From Crocodylus rhombifer (taxonomy: Eukaryota > Chordata > Crocodylia > Crocodylidae): 64,000 bases of DNA. The notes under the pieces were generated by a model. That model had not been told where the DNA came from. It ran no database searches and saw nothing but the letters and a program-made list of their open reading frames with translations. The stretch's first letter is position 1. Every line of letters begins with the position of its first letter. The translations under genes were made by a program, and so were the position numbers. The DNA lies in contig JAVSML010001008.1 of NCBI GenBank assembly GCA_038503035.1, forward strand, positions 687,164 to 751,163. The letters are read 5' to 3'. Of this stretch, positions 36,085-48,043 are shown piece after piece.

Positions 36085-36547
36085 CTGTGGCATTTTAGTT
36101 AGAACAGCCATCCAGGAGCTGCTCTAATTTAAAAGCCCCCTCCCCCAACCCCAGAGCATGTGTATAGATGTTCTCTATTTGCTTGCTTGTTTGAAATACC
36201 TTTCCAGTTTTAAATCATCTTTGTAGTAAAAATGTAAGTGCCTTGTTCTTTTAGAGCTTGAAGTATTTCTGGTGGGAGTTTTGCATATAGACATATTGTT
36301 TTCCATTGAGGGTGTCATTATAATTTACATGTCTGAGTTTTAAATTTTAGTTATTTCAGTACAGGATTCAGTGAGGAAAAGAGAAAAAATATTAAATACT
36401 TTCCTGTTAAAGATTAACTTGTGCTCTTTAGCAAGTGAAGCATGGTAAATGCATAAAATGAGAAAGGTCTGAAATTTTACCTTGGCACCAAAATTCTGTC
36501 AAGTCACAAATGCAGATTAATTTGCTGCTTTCTACTTTAGTCTTAGT

Positions 36548-36923
36548 GGATGCATCTACATGTGAAATTAATGTAACACAAATGCCATCACATACTGCAC
36601 TGGAGTTTATTGCTCCCAGGCACCATGTTTACATATGTGCTTGGAACTGCAGCACATTGAGGCAGGTCAGAGCACCCCAGCTGACACGGGGCCCTTGCCA
36701 GGCCAGGGCTGCTCCAGTCAGGCTCAATGTGCTGCAGAGGGGCTGGGGGACGAAGGAGAATCCTGTGCAAGGCTAGCCAGCAGAAATTAGTGTTTACAAG
36801 TACTTACCTACAATGGCATTAATTGGCTTGCTGCAGCCTAATAGGGTCACATGTGTAAATGCTGAGACTTTTTTGCAGAGTTAATTAGGCAGCTGTTAAG
36901 TAAACTTCTCATGTGGAAGCACT
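36548..36923 (+). mobile_element. GGGTGCATCTACATGTG-family DNA element
   Basis: Starts GGATGCATCTACATGTGAAA and ends near TCTCATGTGGAAGCACT, giving inverted termini. The interior parallels 54129-54584 block by block: GGAGTTTATTGCTCC, ACTGCAGCACATTGAG, GGCTAGCCAGCAG, GCAGCCTAATAG, GCAGAGTTAATTAG. It has no coding capacity. Confidence 0.75.
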
Positions 36924-37709
36924 CAGTGCATGACAATAAGACAAGCAGAGACTGCTTCTCTTCTATTTTTGTACAAAGCCCATTTGAGACTCAGGTCCTA
37001 TTTGCTAAATTTACATAGATATATTATATTATTAATATTAACAGCACCACATAATATGATGTACCTGACAATCTTTACTACTAATAGACTAACTAAGAAA
37101 TAAAATAGTAAAGATGTTGCATGGCCTCTGCAGGATGGCTTCCTGTAAATCCAGTTTCTCTCTGGATCCTTTCTAGATCTTGAATTTCCTTGAAGCCTTC
37201 TAACTCTGCCCGCTTCCAGAGAACCCCAAGTCTCCCAACCAGCTCTGTTTTCACTCTCTAAGATTTTTCAACACTCATAAAATGGTAATTGACAGTGGGA
37301 TGAGGCAGGAAATTCAGGAGAGATGGTAGGATGGAATGGGGCTGTAAAGACATTCGTGTCACGGAAAGTGCTGAGAGGGTGGCATTCCCGTTGGCACAAG
37401 GAATTCTGCAGTGGAGTAGTAGTGCTGGGCAGGAACTGAACTCCAGTAATCTCTAATACTGCAGATCCAGATGAACAAAGAATAGCGTTCAGGGAGAATA
37501 GGAAGTAAGGGTAATGGAAGCAAACTGAGGAGGCATAATGGCAACACCACTGCCGTCTGCTCCATGGCTTGAATATTGAACACGCATATAACCCTCTGCC
37601 TGTCATTTCTGACTAAAAACCAAGTGTGTCCGAATTAGATTTCTTTCTTCACCTATATCGTGTATTCTTTAAAAACAAATGCGTGCTATATTTTAGCTGA
37701 TGCTAGCTA
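36924..37709. other. Spacer, nothing recognised
   Basis: AT-rich, then mixed sequence. The minus-strand frames at 37268-37606 show no family features. Confidence 0.45.
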
Positions 37710-38176
37710 TTAAAAGTAATTATACATTAACTTTGCAGAGGTAGATGGCTATGGAAATAGGTAGTCACCTTAGATGGATGTTAAATGTCTTGCCCAGGAC
37801 TGCTGAGAAAGTTCATGCCTGAGGAGTAAAAGTCTGGATTATGATTTAAGATTGCTGGCTCCCAGGCAATGAGAATGCATTTTATTTCTTTAAAAAATAA
37901 GGAGGGAAAATGTGAATTGGAAAATGCGTTTAACTCGCATGCAAATGAACTTATCAACAAATCATTGATGTGAGCAAAAACAGCTTACTATGCATGGAGC
38001 ACAGGAAACTAACAGTGCATAAATGTTAAATTTTACTGAATGAAGGATACTCAAGGACAAATAACATCAATTTCTTATGGTAACATCTATATTCCCTGCA
38101 TTTAACATTCTTCTAAGGTGTCGGCCTATTTCCATAGCCACCTACCTCTGCAGAGTTAATATATAATTACTTTTAA
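37710..38176. mobile_element. MITE-like element with 77-bp terminal inverted repeats
   Basis: The left arm 37710-37786 (TTAAAAGTAATTATACATTA, GCAGAGGTAGATGGCTATGG, ending GATGTTAAAT) and the right arm 38100-38176 are inverted copies of equal length with about 8 mismatches in 77. They enclose 313 bp of AT-rich, non-coding DNA. Equal-length arms and a short non-coding core fit a miniature inverted-repeat transposon. TTAA occurs at both outer edges, but a typical piggyBac CCC terminus is absent and no longer target duplication is evident, so no superfamily is assigned. Confidence 0.75.
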
Positions 38177-39195
38177 CAGTTTATATGCACACTTATTTTA
38201 CAATTTCTATTACAATTGCTTCAGAGTTAATTTTAGGAAGCCTTACATGACTCTTCTAGTCTTGATGATGGTATACCATCATAATATGAAGAAGATTAAA
38301 AGTAAGGAATTTACATTAGGATTTAAATCAAAGTGGCCTTACGTTTGTCAGATGATAAATCTGTGACATCCTAATTTAGTCAAATATAGTTTATGTTTCT
38401 TATTCAATGTTCAGTTTGTACCCCAGTCTCTGTAGCTACATGTACTTACTGTGACTGTCCTCCTACTTCACAAACAGCACCTAACTGTACCTAACTTCAT
38501 ATATATATATTGGACATACATAATTAGTCATAGTTTTTTTCAGAAAAGTTGTTCTGTAAATCTACATCTCTGAAGTTGTTTGTACAGTCTCCACTGTCTC
38601 TTGGAGTAAGACTCTCTAGACCACAGATTGAATATGTGACACTCAATTATAAGGACTGAATAAAAAAATCACTACAGTTATTTATTAATAATAGCTTATT
38701 AATATGCTAAGATGCATAATAGCCACAGGACTCTAGATAGAGCTGTTAAAATTGTTTTCATCAGTGTTGAATTCTGTGAAAAATAACAGGAACTTTTGAA
38801 ATGAAAAATGGCTTTGAAAACTTCTTGTTTCAAGTAAGATAATTAGCAATTTTTTCCAGATCCATAAATTAGGTCTTCCTGAATGGAAACACTTAATCCT
38901 GAGCTTACAAGGAATCAATAGGAAGCCACCAACCTTGGAGACTAATAATAGCAAGACTGGATTGCCAGGTGGCCTTGATTTGTGTACTTTTGACCTGCAT
39001 AACTCAGTGTTTTTCAGATGATGGTTTAATGGAAATCAATGCCTTTTTTTTTCTTTTTCCACAATAAGGAGTTGGTCAATATGTATAGGATGTAGCCCAT
39101 ATCCAAATTTACTGCATAAAAACGAGACGTCTAAGACCTTCATCAGAAAAGAAGAAGTTAATACATATTACTTTAATCTTTCCTGCTCATTAAAG
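38177..39195. other. AT-rich spacer, nothing recognised
   Basis: Includes a short ATATATATAT run near 38500. No gene recognised. Confidence 0.45.
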
Positions 39196-39367
39196 GGCTT
39201 CCAAGGGAGGTGGTGGTCTCCCCTACCTTGGGGGTCTTTAAGAGAAGGCTGGATAGACATCTGGCTGAGGTCATCTGAACCCAGTACTCTTTCCTGCCCA
39301 GGCAGAGGGTCAGACTCGATGATCTGTTGAGGTCCTTTCCAACCCTACAAACTATGAATCTATGAAG
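39196..39367 (+). mobile_element. CR1 3' end, plus strand
   Basis: GGCTTCCAAGGGAGGTGGTG, CTTGGGGGTCTTTAAGAGAA, GGCTGGATAGACATCTGGC, CAGACTCGATGATCTGTTGA and AACTATGAATCTATGAAG are the standard CR1 3' terminal text in order, including the tail octamers. Confidence 0.95.
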
Positions 39368-41912
39368 CCACCATGTTGTGTATTTGACACTTGTTAAACG
39401 TGTGTAGAATGGTGGTATAAACTGATGTTGCCCAAAGAAATGGATAAGCTGTGGCAGGATGTGTCCCACCACAGCTGATTCACTTCATGGGCCAAAACAC
39501 ACATCCCGCATTTCCCTGTATCAAGCCTGATCCTGTGGGAGAATGGGCAATGTGTTCCTTATTTATAGGACTTTGAGACTTCTGCAGGACACATCTCTAA
39601 GTGGGGAAACTTGGTGCTCTCTGCTGAGAGAGTTGTGCCCTGGGTAATCTCCAGGGTGCATCTCTATAGGTGGGGAAAGTCAGGCAGAGGCACTCAGGGC
39701 TTGAGGTGCCCAAGCCTATGCCGGAGTTTTCTGGGTACACAGGATTAGGCCCTTCAAATCGTAGGAGTGCCTGCCCGGGGCAGCAGGAAAGTACAGGCAG
39801 CTCCAGCTTACTCATGTGCTCATGTGATAAAGCAAACAGATGTCTTCTGCAATAATGCAGCAGAAACCATCATCACCTTTGTTGCACCCACCAATTTTGA
39901 GGATTTCTGGGACAACGAGGTCTATATGGTTATATTTTCCTGGCCCTTGTATCAACATAAAAAACCTTTATGGTAGCACAGCAGCACTATCTGTTTCTTC
40001 CCCAAAACTACGTGATAGAAAGACTTGTCCAACCGTTAAAACATCTAGCATTTTTGTTTAATTTATTTAAACAGAAGGTGTTCTTAGGTCACTTACGAGA
40101 AAGCAGCTCTTCATTGTATTTCTTCTCCTTTCATCCTGCCATGGTTGTGAATTAACTGGGACATAACCTGTGTAATGCAAACTGAACAGAAGGAAAGTTG
40201 GCTTCTTCATTAAAAAAAAATTTCTGAGGCGATATTGTTGCCTGTCAACCCTGCTTTCCCCTGTGTCTGAGGTTGAGATGAATACTTCATTCATTGCCAT
40301 GCTGGAAAAAGGCTAATTAGGTAATTGTCTCTAAGTAATGTGATGTCTTAGTTGACATTAGGATGCAGCTCTTGAAACTAAAGTGCATACTTTGTACTCT
40401 TGCCAGCTAGAAAGCAAAAACACCAAAACCTTTAGCTTTTATTTCCAGCTCCTGAACAAAACATATTTGATCCCAAAGACTTAGTTCAGTTCAATGGGTA
40501 TTTGGCAATTTAGCGTATATATAGGTTTTTAAAGTTTTTACTTTTCTTGTATATTGTCTGACCATCACTATAGCAGAAAATATGAAGATAATATAAAAAC
40601 ACCCCAAGAAAGTAAGAAATTTAGCTTTTTAAAATATTTTTGAATGTTTATACTTGTACACAATGTGTTTGTAGGTTAAATCTCTTCCTTCTTTTATTCC
40701 TTCACTGTGAACAGATTTCATTGGGACAGAAATACCAGGGAAACTTAGGGAACAGAGAGAATTTGACATTTTGAGGTTAAATTGAAAAAAGCCTTTTCCT
40801 GGCAATGTGAATACCTTTGATGTTTGTCAAAGATGTTGCATAATCACTGACAATTGCCACATTCTCTCTTGCTCTAAAGATTCACAATAATTTTTGGTGC
40901 TGTGTTATCTAAAATGAAGTAATTGTTGTCAGTGCTCTATAATTTGGCAGCTCTGGTGGTGTTTTTGCACAAAGGAAATAGTCTCTTAATTGTATGTGTA
41001 TGTGTATGCCTATTTGTTTGTGTTGTTTTTTCCTTCCAGAATATAAATTAAGCGGGGAAACAGTGCCGTTTCACATCATGGGGTAAATATATGCATTCCT
41101 ACAAGTACACCATATTTATACATATTTCTCTTATTTTGATTTCCAGGAGTGAATATTCTCTTTAGCCACTAGCATAACTAGGGTGAGCCATCAGAGAGGT
41201 GGTAGGGGGCTGTGCTTGGTATAGGCTCACTCAGGACCAGGCCTGAAGGGGCTGCAAACTGTGGCTGTGCAGTCTGATGGCCGGAGTCCCACTGACAGCC
41301 TCATTTCCTACTCTTCCCGCTGTGCGGGTGACAGCCCCTGCATTAACCCTCTCGTAGCTGAGGATTTTAGTGTCATTCCACATACAATTAGGCTACAGCT
41401 GCAGGAGGGTTAAATTCACAGCAGTATCCCACACAGGGGAGGAGATGAGAGGATGGCAAGGGGATCCTAATGCTACCTTCTGTAGCAGCATCCTGTACCC
41501 TAGCAGGTAAGACTCTCCCTGCCCATTCATGCCGCCTCCCATCCCTGCTCCACTCTGTCCAGAGAACAGAAATTACTAGATGTGCCTTTGCCTTCAGCAG
41601 ATCACATATATATCATGCCCTATACTTTACATACCTTAATTATAGTGAATATGCCATAAGCACTATAATCCTACTCTGTCTCATTTACATAAGCAACAAA
41701 ATATGTGGATATGTTGTCACCTGTAACACATTTGAATAGGATTCATTATGGCACATTTCCTTAGCGCTGTGCATGAAAGCTTTGGCTTATTCACTTTTCG
41801 GCCCTAATAGAACCATTTTGTGGGCACCAAAGTTATATTTTAATTCCTGAACTCATGATTCTGCACTTAAAATGCCACTAGACTAATGTAAAAATCTAGA
41901 ACTCTTGGTTCA
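39368..41912. other. Spacer with a GC-richer patch at 41180-41560
   Basis: Mostly AT-rich. The patch at 41180-41560 (beginning CATAACTAGGGTGAGCC) has the composition of a repeat, but its ends could not be set. No gene recognised. Confidence 0.4.
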
Positions 41913-42495
41913 GAGATGATACCTTTTATGAAGCCAGTGGTCTTTTTCTGCAGGCTTTTGGGCTTACCTGTCTTTCATCTGGTTCAGGGAAAATTAAATA
42001 CGGTAAAAGTCCCCACAGGTAGGAAATACACTTCATTTGTGCACAAAGGGAGTTGAAAATGGCAGTCTGTCTCTCTGGGTCCATGCAAGTGGACTAGACT
42101 AATGTAGTGCTAGTTTCAGTGAAGCAAAAACAGAGTTGGATTTGTATGGAGAGCCTATATAGCACTGCAAAAGCATCCTCTTACATCATTCATAAGACAC
42201 CAGTGCTGCATGTTGTACCTACTTGTGTATAATTACATTATATTTTATCACATGCAGAAATCACAGTTAAAAGAAAATACCTGGGAAGTGGAGCAGAACA
42301 CAGCCACTGTGACTGCCAAAATTGTGATATATCACAATAAATACTGAAGTAATCTTTGAGGACCAAACAAGGTTTCATCATATTTGTGAGCTTAGTGTTG
42401 AGGTGATGATGTGGCTGTGAGGGGACCAGGAGGTATGTGAGAGGCAAGAATTCTTGTGGGTCATATCTTTTATTGGACCAACTGTATGGTTGTTA
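41913..42495 (+). repeat. Two pieces of an ancient ATACCTTTTAT-containing repeat
   Basis: AGATGATACCTTTTATGAAG with GCAGGCTTTTGGGCTTACCT and CTTTCATCTGGTTCAGG (41913-41998), and GTCATATCTTTTATTGGACC (about 42457), resemble a widespread old amniote repeat with the text GATACCTTTTATTGGACCAA and GCAAGCTTTCGGGCTCA. The family name is not known to me with certainty. Confidence 0.35.
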
Positions 42496-45400
42496 ACAGG
42501 CATAGGAAGCTTGAGAACATAGCATGGTTCCTGTTACAAGAGCATACCCCCAGACTTTCTCTTTCAAGCCAACCCCATAGTAGAGTTCGGTCCCAGAAGA
42601 TCAGAACAAATCAAATCATAAAGATTAAAGCTGACAGGAAAACAACTGTAGCTATACAATTGATCAGAAAAATTGGTGCAGTTTCCTCAGGGGTACATCC
42701 TTGAATGAATCTCTGAGCAAAGCTCCTTTTTTTGTAAAGCTATACGGGGAGAAAATGAATCACTTGGGGAGATTCTGTGAAAGATTATCACCCATACTTA
42801 AATCAAAGTAGCGTAGAGCCTAGTGAAAAGCAAAAGTTCTTGAATACAAATTGCCTTGTTCCTGATGTCAATCAGAAAATAGAAAAAGAGGGACAGAATG
42901 AGCTGTTCTTGTCATGATCTATGCATTGCAAATGTCTGTTAATGCAATCCTGACAGATACTTTGTATAAGAGTGATTGACTGCAGTGATGTTAGTCATCC
43001 TAACCAAACCCTCCCCTGTGATCAGACATCACTGCTCCTTTGCTGAACACTCAGTTCAGTCTCATACTGTACATCATCCAAGTTGTTTATATTTGATATA
43101 TGGATTGGGTGTTGGAGTGCGTCTTCACTTCACTGTGTAGTCTTTGAAGCTGTTAAAAATATCCAAAGGATATATCCTATGCTTGTCACAGTATTATGGT
43201 TATGATAACATATTTTGCACTACTATAGTACTATTTATTGAAGGATAAGAAATGCTTTTCAATTACCAACAGCTCAAAAATGTAGGGTAAATATATCTTA
43301 ATAAGTCCATTACACAGGTGGTAAAGTGAAACAGAACTGAAGCAACTAGCTATGCTGTAATTAAAGCACCCACGCTGGGGCTCATGTAAAGATGGCCCAA
43401 GACTTTAACCACTGAGTAACACTATTTCCAATTAGAACGCTTTAATTTAAATGGTCTGTAGCACTAATATATCTATTGCGTGCTTATAAACCTTACCGAT
43501 TAATTTCCTTATTAAATTTCTTCATTTATTGGCATTGCTGAGTTCTTAATGGTGATCACATCAGTTTAATCCGCAGAGAGAATCTCCGAGATAAATGTTA
43601 ACTGCACAGAGATGTGCCAGAGGGGACATCAGAATTCTAGTCATAAGAACTAATTTTACAAGTATACACATACTAAAATACCCTCCCCCCCCACTTAAGC
43701 ATATGAAGCCCTTAAAGTATTGGAAGAATACCAGTAGCATATTCTTCAGTTTACTTGACTAAAACAGTTATACGAATTAAGAAGTTCAGCAGAAAATGGT
43801 TTACATAGGAACAAATATATTAGTCTTATGGAAAAATAAATGAACCATAGTTGCATAAAATTCAAATGTATTTATGTGACTTATGGTTTTCCAAAACTGA
43901 AAAACCATTATTTTTAAAAAAAGAAAAGCAAATTGGCATTCTCTAATTTTTATGTTCCTTTTTAATCTTTGCTATCTGAGTCATTCTCAAGGTCTCTCTG
44001 CAAATGTTCTGCCTTGATCATCTTCTAAAATAAATTCCATATGCATTTGTGTGTCCCATGAGATTACTATTTTCTTTGTATGTAGTTGGAAGCTCAAAGT
44101 GCATTCGGTGAGGACCCTGAATTGTCTATATTCACTTTCTTCAATACTTGCCCACTGCCCTCCTTATTTTAACACTAAGAATCAAGAGAAAATCAAGAAG
44201 AAAGGAAAAAAATAAAAACCTTTAGTGCCTAATTCCCCATTAAAATGTGCCATCTGTGATTATTTATATTCATGCAAAATAAGTGTAAAGCACTGCTACT
44301 CATATACTTTAGTGAATGAAAAAAACTGACTTGGTAACAAGTTGTGCCTAGTTTGAAACCATTCTGCACAGTGCAACTCACTGCAGAAGATACAAGTTGT
44401 GTTAGACCTTTGTTTATGGAAGAAATAAAGCCACTACCTTTTTTTGCCTTCTATTTAAACATCTTAAAAGTCAACAAAGCTATATACAGACACTTAGTTT
44501 CTCCTAGAGAAGTCATGGATTCTCCTTGGAGAACAGGAGGCATGCAGATGTTCACAATTTTTCTCCCAGAGCAAAAATTGACAGTCCAGAAGAAAAATAG
44601 TCTGGGAACAACCAGGGTCAAATCTGGGAGAGCAAACATCTGTGCAAGTTCTTTTTTGAGAGAAGCCACAGCACAGTCTAGCATCCCAGGGTGCTTTACT
44701 CCTGTCCCCGTCTCCTCATCCCCAGAGGAACGGGGTAGTGTTTTTCTCACTGGACTTCGCTAGTGCAGCCAAGCAGGGAGCAGAACGCTCCCCCTTCACA
44801 GACTTCATGTTGTGCTACAGGGAGACGGGTGATCTGGGTCAGCAAATTAATGAAGCCCTGTGTACTGCTGCTATCTGTCTCCAGGCAGATTGAGGGAGCC
44901 TGCTGAGATGTATGCACAGGGGCCACCTGACTGCACAGAGCCAGCACTAGAAGCTCTCTGAACTTCAGGGATTCTGTATTTGAATATCTGTTCTGCTCAG
45001 GCATCACTGAGTATGTTTTTCTACCAGGAGAACAAACTTGGGAGAATTTTCCCAGATTTGGTGGATGCATTTATGCAGCCTAAGATTTTTAGAGAGTCAG
45101 GAATTATGATTGGCTGAATAACAATATTCTCATGTATTTTGATCAGCTCCCATGAATTGTTACAAGACTTTATCATAACTGCAGCCATAGTCTTTTTTAT
45201 TTGTGAATTCAAAAATACCCTTTTCATCCTTCCATTCTATACCTTTTCGCTTCTAAAATTTTTGTTCCTTTTACAGTTTCTATTACCTTGAGCATATAAC
45301 TTTCTGTTTTTAACCTGTAGTAGTGATGATTTAGTTTACTTGCTATCACTTTTCATTCCATCTCTACAAGTTTATACATTTTAGGTCTGTATCTGTGATG

Positions 45401-45752
45401 TTAAAGGCATTGCCTTAATGCTTAGAAATGTTGTTTAGGGATCAACAAAGTTTGATTATTATGTGTTAACCATTGCCTAAATATAGAATTTAAGATTTAA
45501 TATTCAGGACAACTGTTTCTTTTAACAGGTCTTTGGGTTATGTTCCCAGAGATAAGCATCTGGGTACCTAATATGAAACAAATCTTAGAACGAGTGTAAA
45601 CTTGCAACATGAGGCCTAGGATTCTGGAAACCAAGAAAACAGTGAAGTTGTAGAAAACTACTGTGACTGTGCCCTCATCCTCCTGCTTTATCTTCTGGCA
45701 TGTTAGAGTGTTCTGGATGTTTGAGGGCATTCATTGTGCATGGCAGTTTGTG
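42496..45752. other. AT-rich spacer, nothing recognised
   Basis: The longest frame (139 codons, 44344-44763) has no recognisable domain and overlaps an equally plausible 99-codon frame on the other strand, so it is treated as chance. Confidence 0.45.
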
Positions 45753-45890
45753 CAGTTTTAAGAATAAGTTAGACAAACACTTGTGTGAGTGTTTTAAATA
45801 GGAATAGTCCTGCCTTGATTAAGGGGTTGAACTAGATGAAGTCCTGAGGTCTCTTCCAACTCTACTGATCTATTATTTTATGATTTTATG
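45753..45890 (+). mobile_element. CR1 3' end, plus strand
   Basis: AAGAATAAGTTAGACAAACA, GGGGTTGAACTAGATGAAGT, CCTGAGGTCTCTTCCAAC and a tail with TTTATGATTTTATG give the CR1 3' end, more diverged than the copies at 20339 and 39196. Confidence 0.88.
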
Positions 45891-45988
45891 CTGTATATTG
45901 TGGAGAGTTAACATAACTTGTTGATTTGAAATAGGCAAACCCAGCACTAATTCTGTTTTGGTTGAAAATTTCTTCATCAAGGTTGTTT

Positions 45989-46013
45989 TTATTATCATTA
46001 TTATTATTATTGA
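45989..46013. repeat. Short (ATT)n tract
   Basis: An imperfect TTATTATCATTATTATTATT run immediately precedes GAAGTTGAGG. Confidence 0.85.
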
Positions 46014-46456
46014 AGTTGAGGTGTGCTAATAGTATTGTTTCGGATAACATTTAGCAACTGTGTTATAATTAATGAATTTATGGCCTATGCAGACATAATT
46101 TATTAGACTTCTGTCTCATCCCCAGTGGCATTGTGTTAAGATTGGAATCAACTAAATCTTTGTCTTTTTATGTCTGGGAAATGCACAAATTCAGAGCAGT
46201 AATGTCATAATAACTTAACTGCTTTTGACTTTGATAAAACAGATAAAATTTTACTACATATGTTTATGTAGCAAAATATAAAGCAAGTTCATGCCAATTA
46301 ATCACGTTGGTCAGAATAAAACCTAAGGAAAACAATTTCATATGCAAAAAGGTTTCCTTGCTTTATTTGGAGGGTTTATCTACCACTTTATATATAGACT
46401 CATAACATTTAATAGGGAATTAAAAACTGTCTTTAGGTTTTCTCAGCTGTCCTTTA

Positions 46457-47480
46457 TAGGGGTGCAGCAATAGAAATGTTTTGAGCCGATACTGATGGCC
46501 GAGTTTTAAGAAGACATAAAGGCTGATACCTGTTCGATTCCAGTATGCAGCCACGCAACTTGGAGACCATTGTTGGGCTGGTAAATCTGGCATGAGGGAA
46601 GGGGAGGGTGGAGGGAAGGAGCACAGGGGAGGCAGATCAAGGCCTCTGCAGTGAGGAAGGGATTGGGTGAGGGGCAGGCACCACTCAGCTGTGGCAGGGC
46701 AGGGTGTGGGATGGAGCCAGTAGCAGCTTGTACAGGAGGCATGAGAGGTGGGGGTGGTTCCTAATCTGTATGCTCCCTGGGAGGGGAACACCCTGGGAGG
46801 GGTGTGTGGCCCTGGATCTGCGTGGGGTGGAGCAGGATGCCACTGCTGGCTGGGGCTGGGGCTGCACCGGGATCTGCCTAGGGCTGGGCTGTACTGCATT
46901 TAGGGCAGGTGATGGTGGCGCTGGGAGTGGGGCTACAGGGTGGCCACAGCCACACCAAAATTTGTCATAGTCCCCCACAACCCCTCTCCCAGTGCTGCCA
47001 CAATGCACCCTGAGTGCAGCGCAGCCTGACCCACCCCTGCTGGCTAGAGCTCAGTGCAGCCCCTGGCCTCATCCCGCAGTGACATCCTGCCCCACCCTGC
47101 ATGCAGATCCAGGGGCATACGCTCCCCCCCATTCCCTCCTGGGGTGCATGCAGTGGTGGGAGCCACCCCCCGAATGAGCCGCCTGTGGCTTAGTCCTGTG
47201 CCTCTCTTGCCCTGGCTGAGCAGCACCTGCTCCTGCCCCACTCCCTGCCTCACCCTGGGGGCCTCAATCTTCCCCTTCCACCACACCAGACTTCCCAGCC
47301 AGATGCTGGTCTTCAAGCTGCTGGGCTGTGCTCCTAGCCCCATGCTGCAGCTGTGTGCACAGGGCATTTATCGACCACATTATCAGCTGCATCAGGCAAA
47401 AAATCCCAACTTCCAGTACTTTTCATTTTCCTCATCTTGGTGCTGATCCGATATGGAACCAAAGTATCTGTGTACCTCAG
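46457..47480 (+). mobile_element. TAGGGGTGC-ended DNA element, right end abutted by CR1
   Basis: The left end TAGGGGTGCAGCAATAGAAA with GAGCCGATACTGATGGCC, and the right end with TTATCGACCACATTATC, GGTGCTGATCCGATATGG and GTATCTGTGTACCTCAGT, follow the layout of a non-autonomous family whose ends are rich in GCCGATACCGAT-type repeats. The middle is very GC-rich (CCTGCCCCACCCTGCATG type) and gives long overlapping frames on both strands, which I regard as chance. CR1 text begins at about 47481, so a clean right terminus and target duplication cannot be confirmed. Confidence 0.6.
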
Positions 47481-48043
47481 TAAGGCTAACTGCACCTCGT
47501 CATGCATCCACAGATGCATCATGAGCTGGTCCAAGGAGGTGATTCTCCCCCTCCTATGTGACATTGGTCAGGCTACAGTTGGAGTATTGTGTCCGGTTCT
47601 TGACACCTCACTTCAAGAGGGATGTGGACAGCACTGAGAGGGTCCAAAGGAGGGCCACTTGCATGGTCAGGGGCAGCAGGGCAGACCCTATGAGGAGAGG
47701 CTATGGGACCTAAACCTGTGCAGCCTCCACAGAGGGGAGGGGATCTGATGGCCATCTCTAAACTTACTAGGGGTGACCAGCAGGAAATGGGAGAGTCCCT
47801 GTTCCCCTGGTCACTACCAGGAGGAACTAGGAATAATGACCACAAGTTGACTGAGAGTAGGTTTAGGCTAGACATCAGGAAGCACTACTTCATAGTCAGG
47901 GCAGCTGGGAACCAACTTCTAAGAAGTGGTGCTAACTCCTACCCTGGGGGTCTTCAAAAAGAGGCATTCTTTCCTATCCATGGCAGGGAGTCAGACTTCA
48001 TGATCTGCTCAGGTCCCTTCCAACCCTACCAACTATGAAACTA
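47481..48043 (+). mobile_element. CR1 3' portion, plus strand, about 560 bp
   Basis: The translated text follows the CR1 C-terminal region: IHRCIMSWSKEVILP, then in shifted frames an EYCVRFLTPHFKRDV-like stretch and RGDQQEMGESLFPWSLPGG, with FRLDIRKHYFIV encoded at about 47862-47900. The 3' UTR follows, with CTTCATGATCTGCTCAGGTC and CCAACCCTACCAACTATGAA. It is the 5'-truncated counterpart of the CR1 region at 61-560. Confidence 0.93.

Noticed and set aside
44344..44763. 139-codon plus-strand frame as a possible gene
   Set aside because: No recognisable family, splice context or codon pattern, and a 99-codon frame opposes it on the minus strand.
46420..47446. Long overlapping frames on both strands (up to 159 codons)
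   Set aside because: They lie in the GC-rich middle of a TAGGGG-ended element, overlap one another on opposite strands, and are rich in Pro, Ser, Cys and Trp with no domain.
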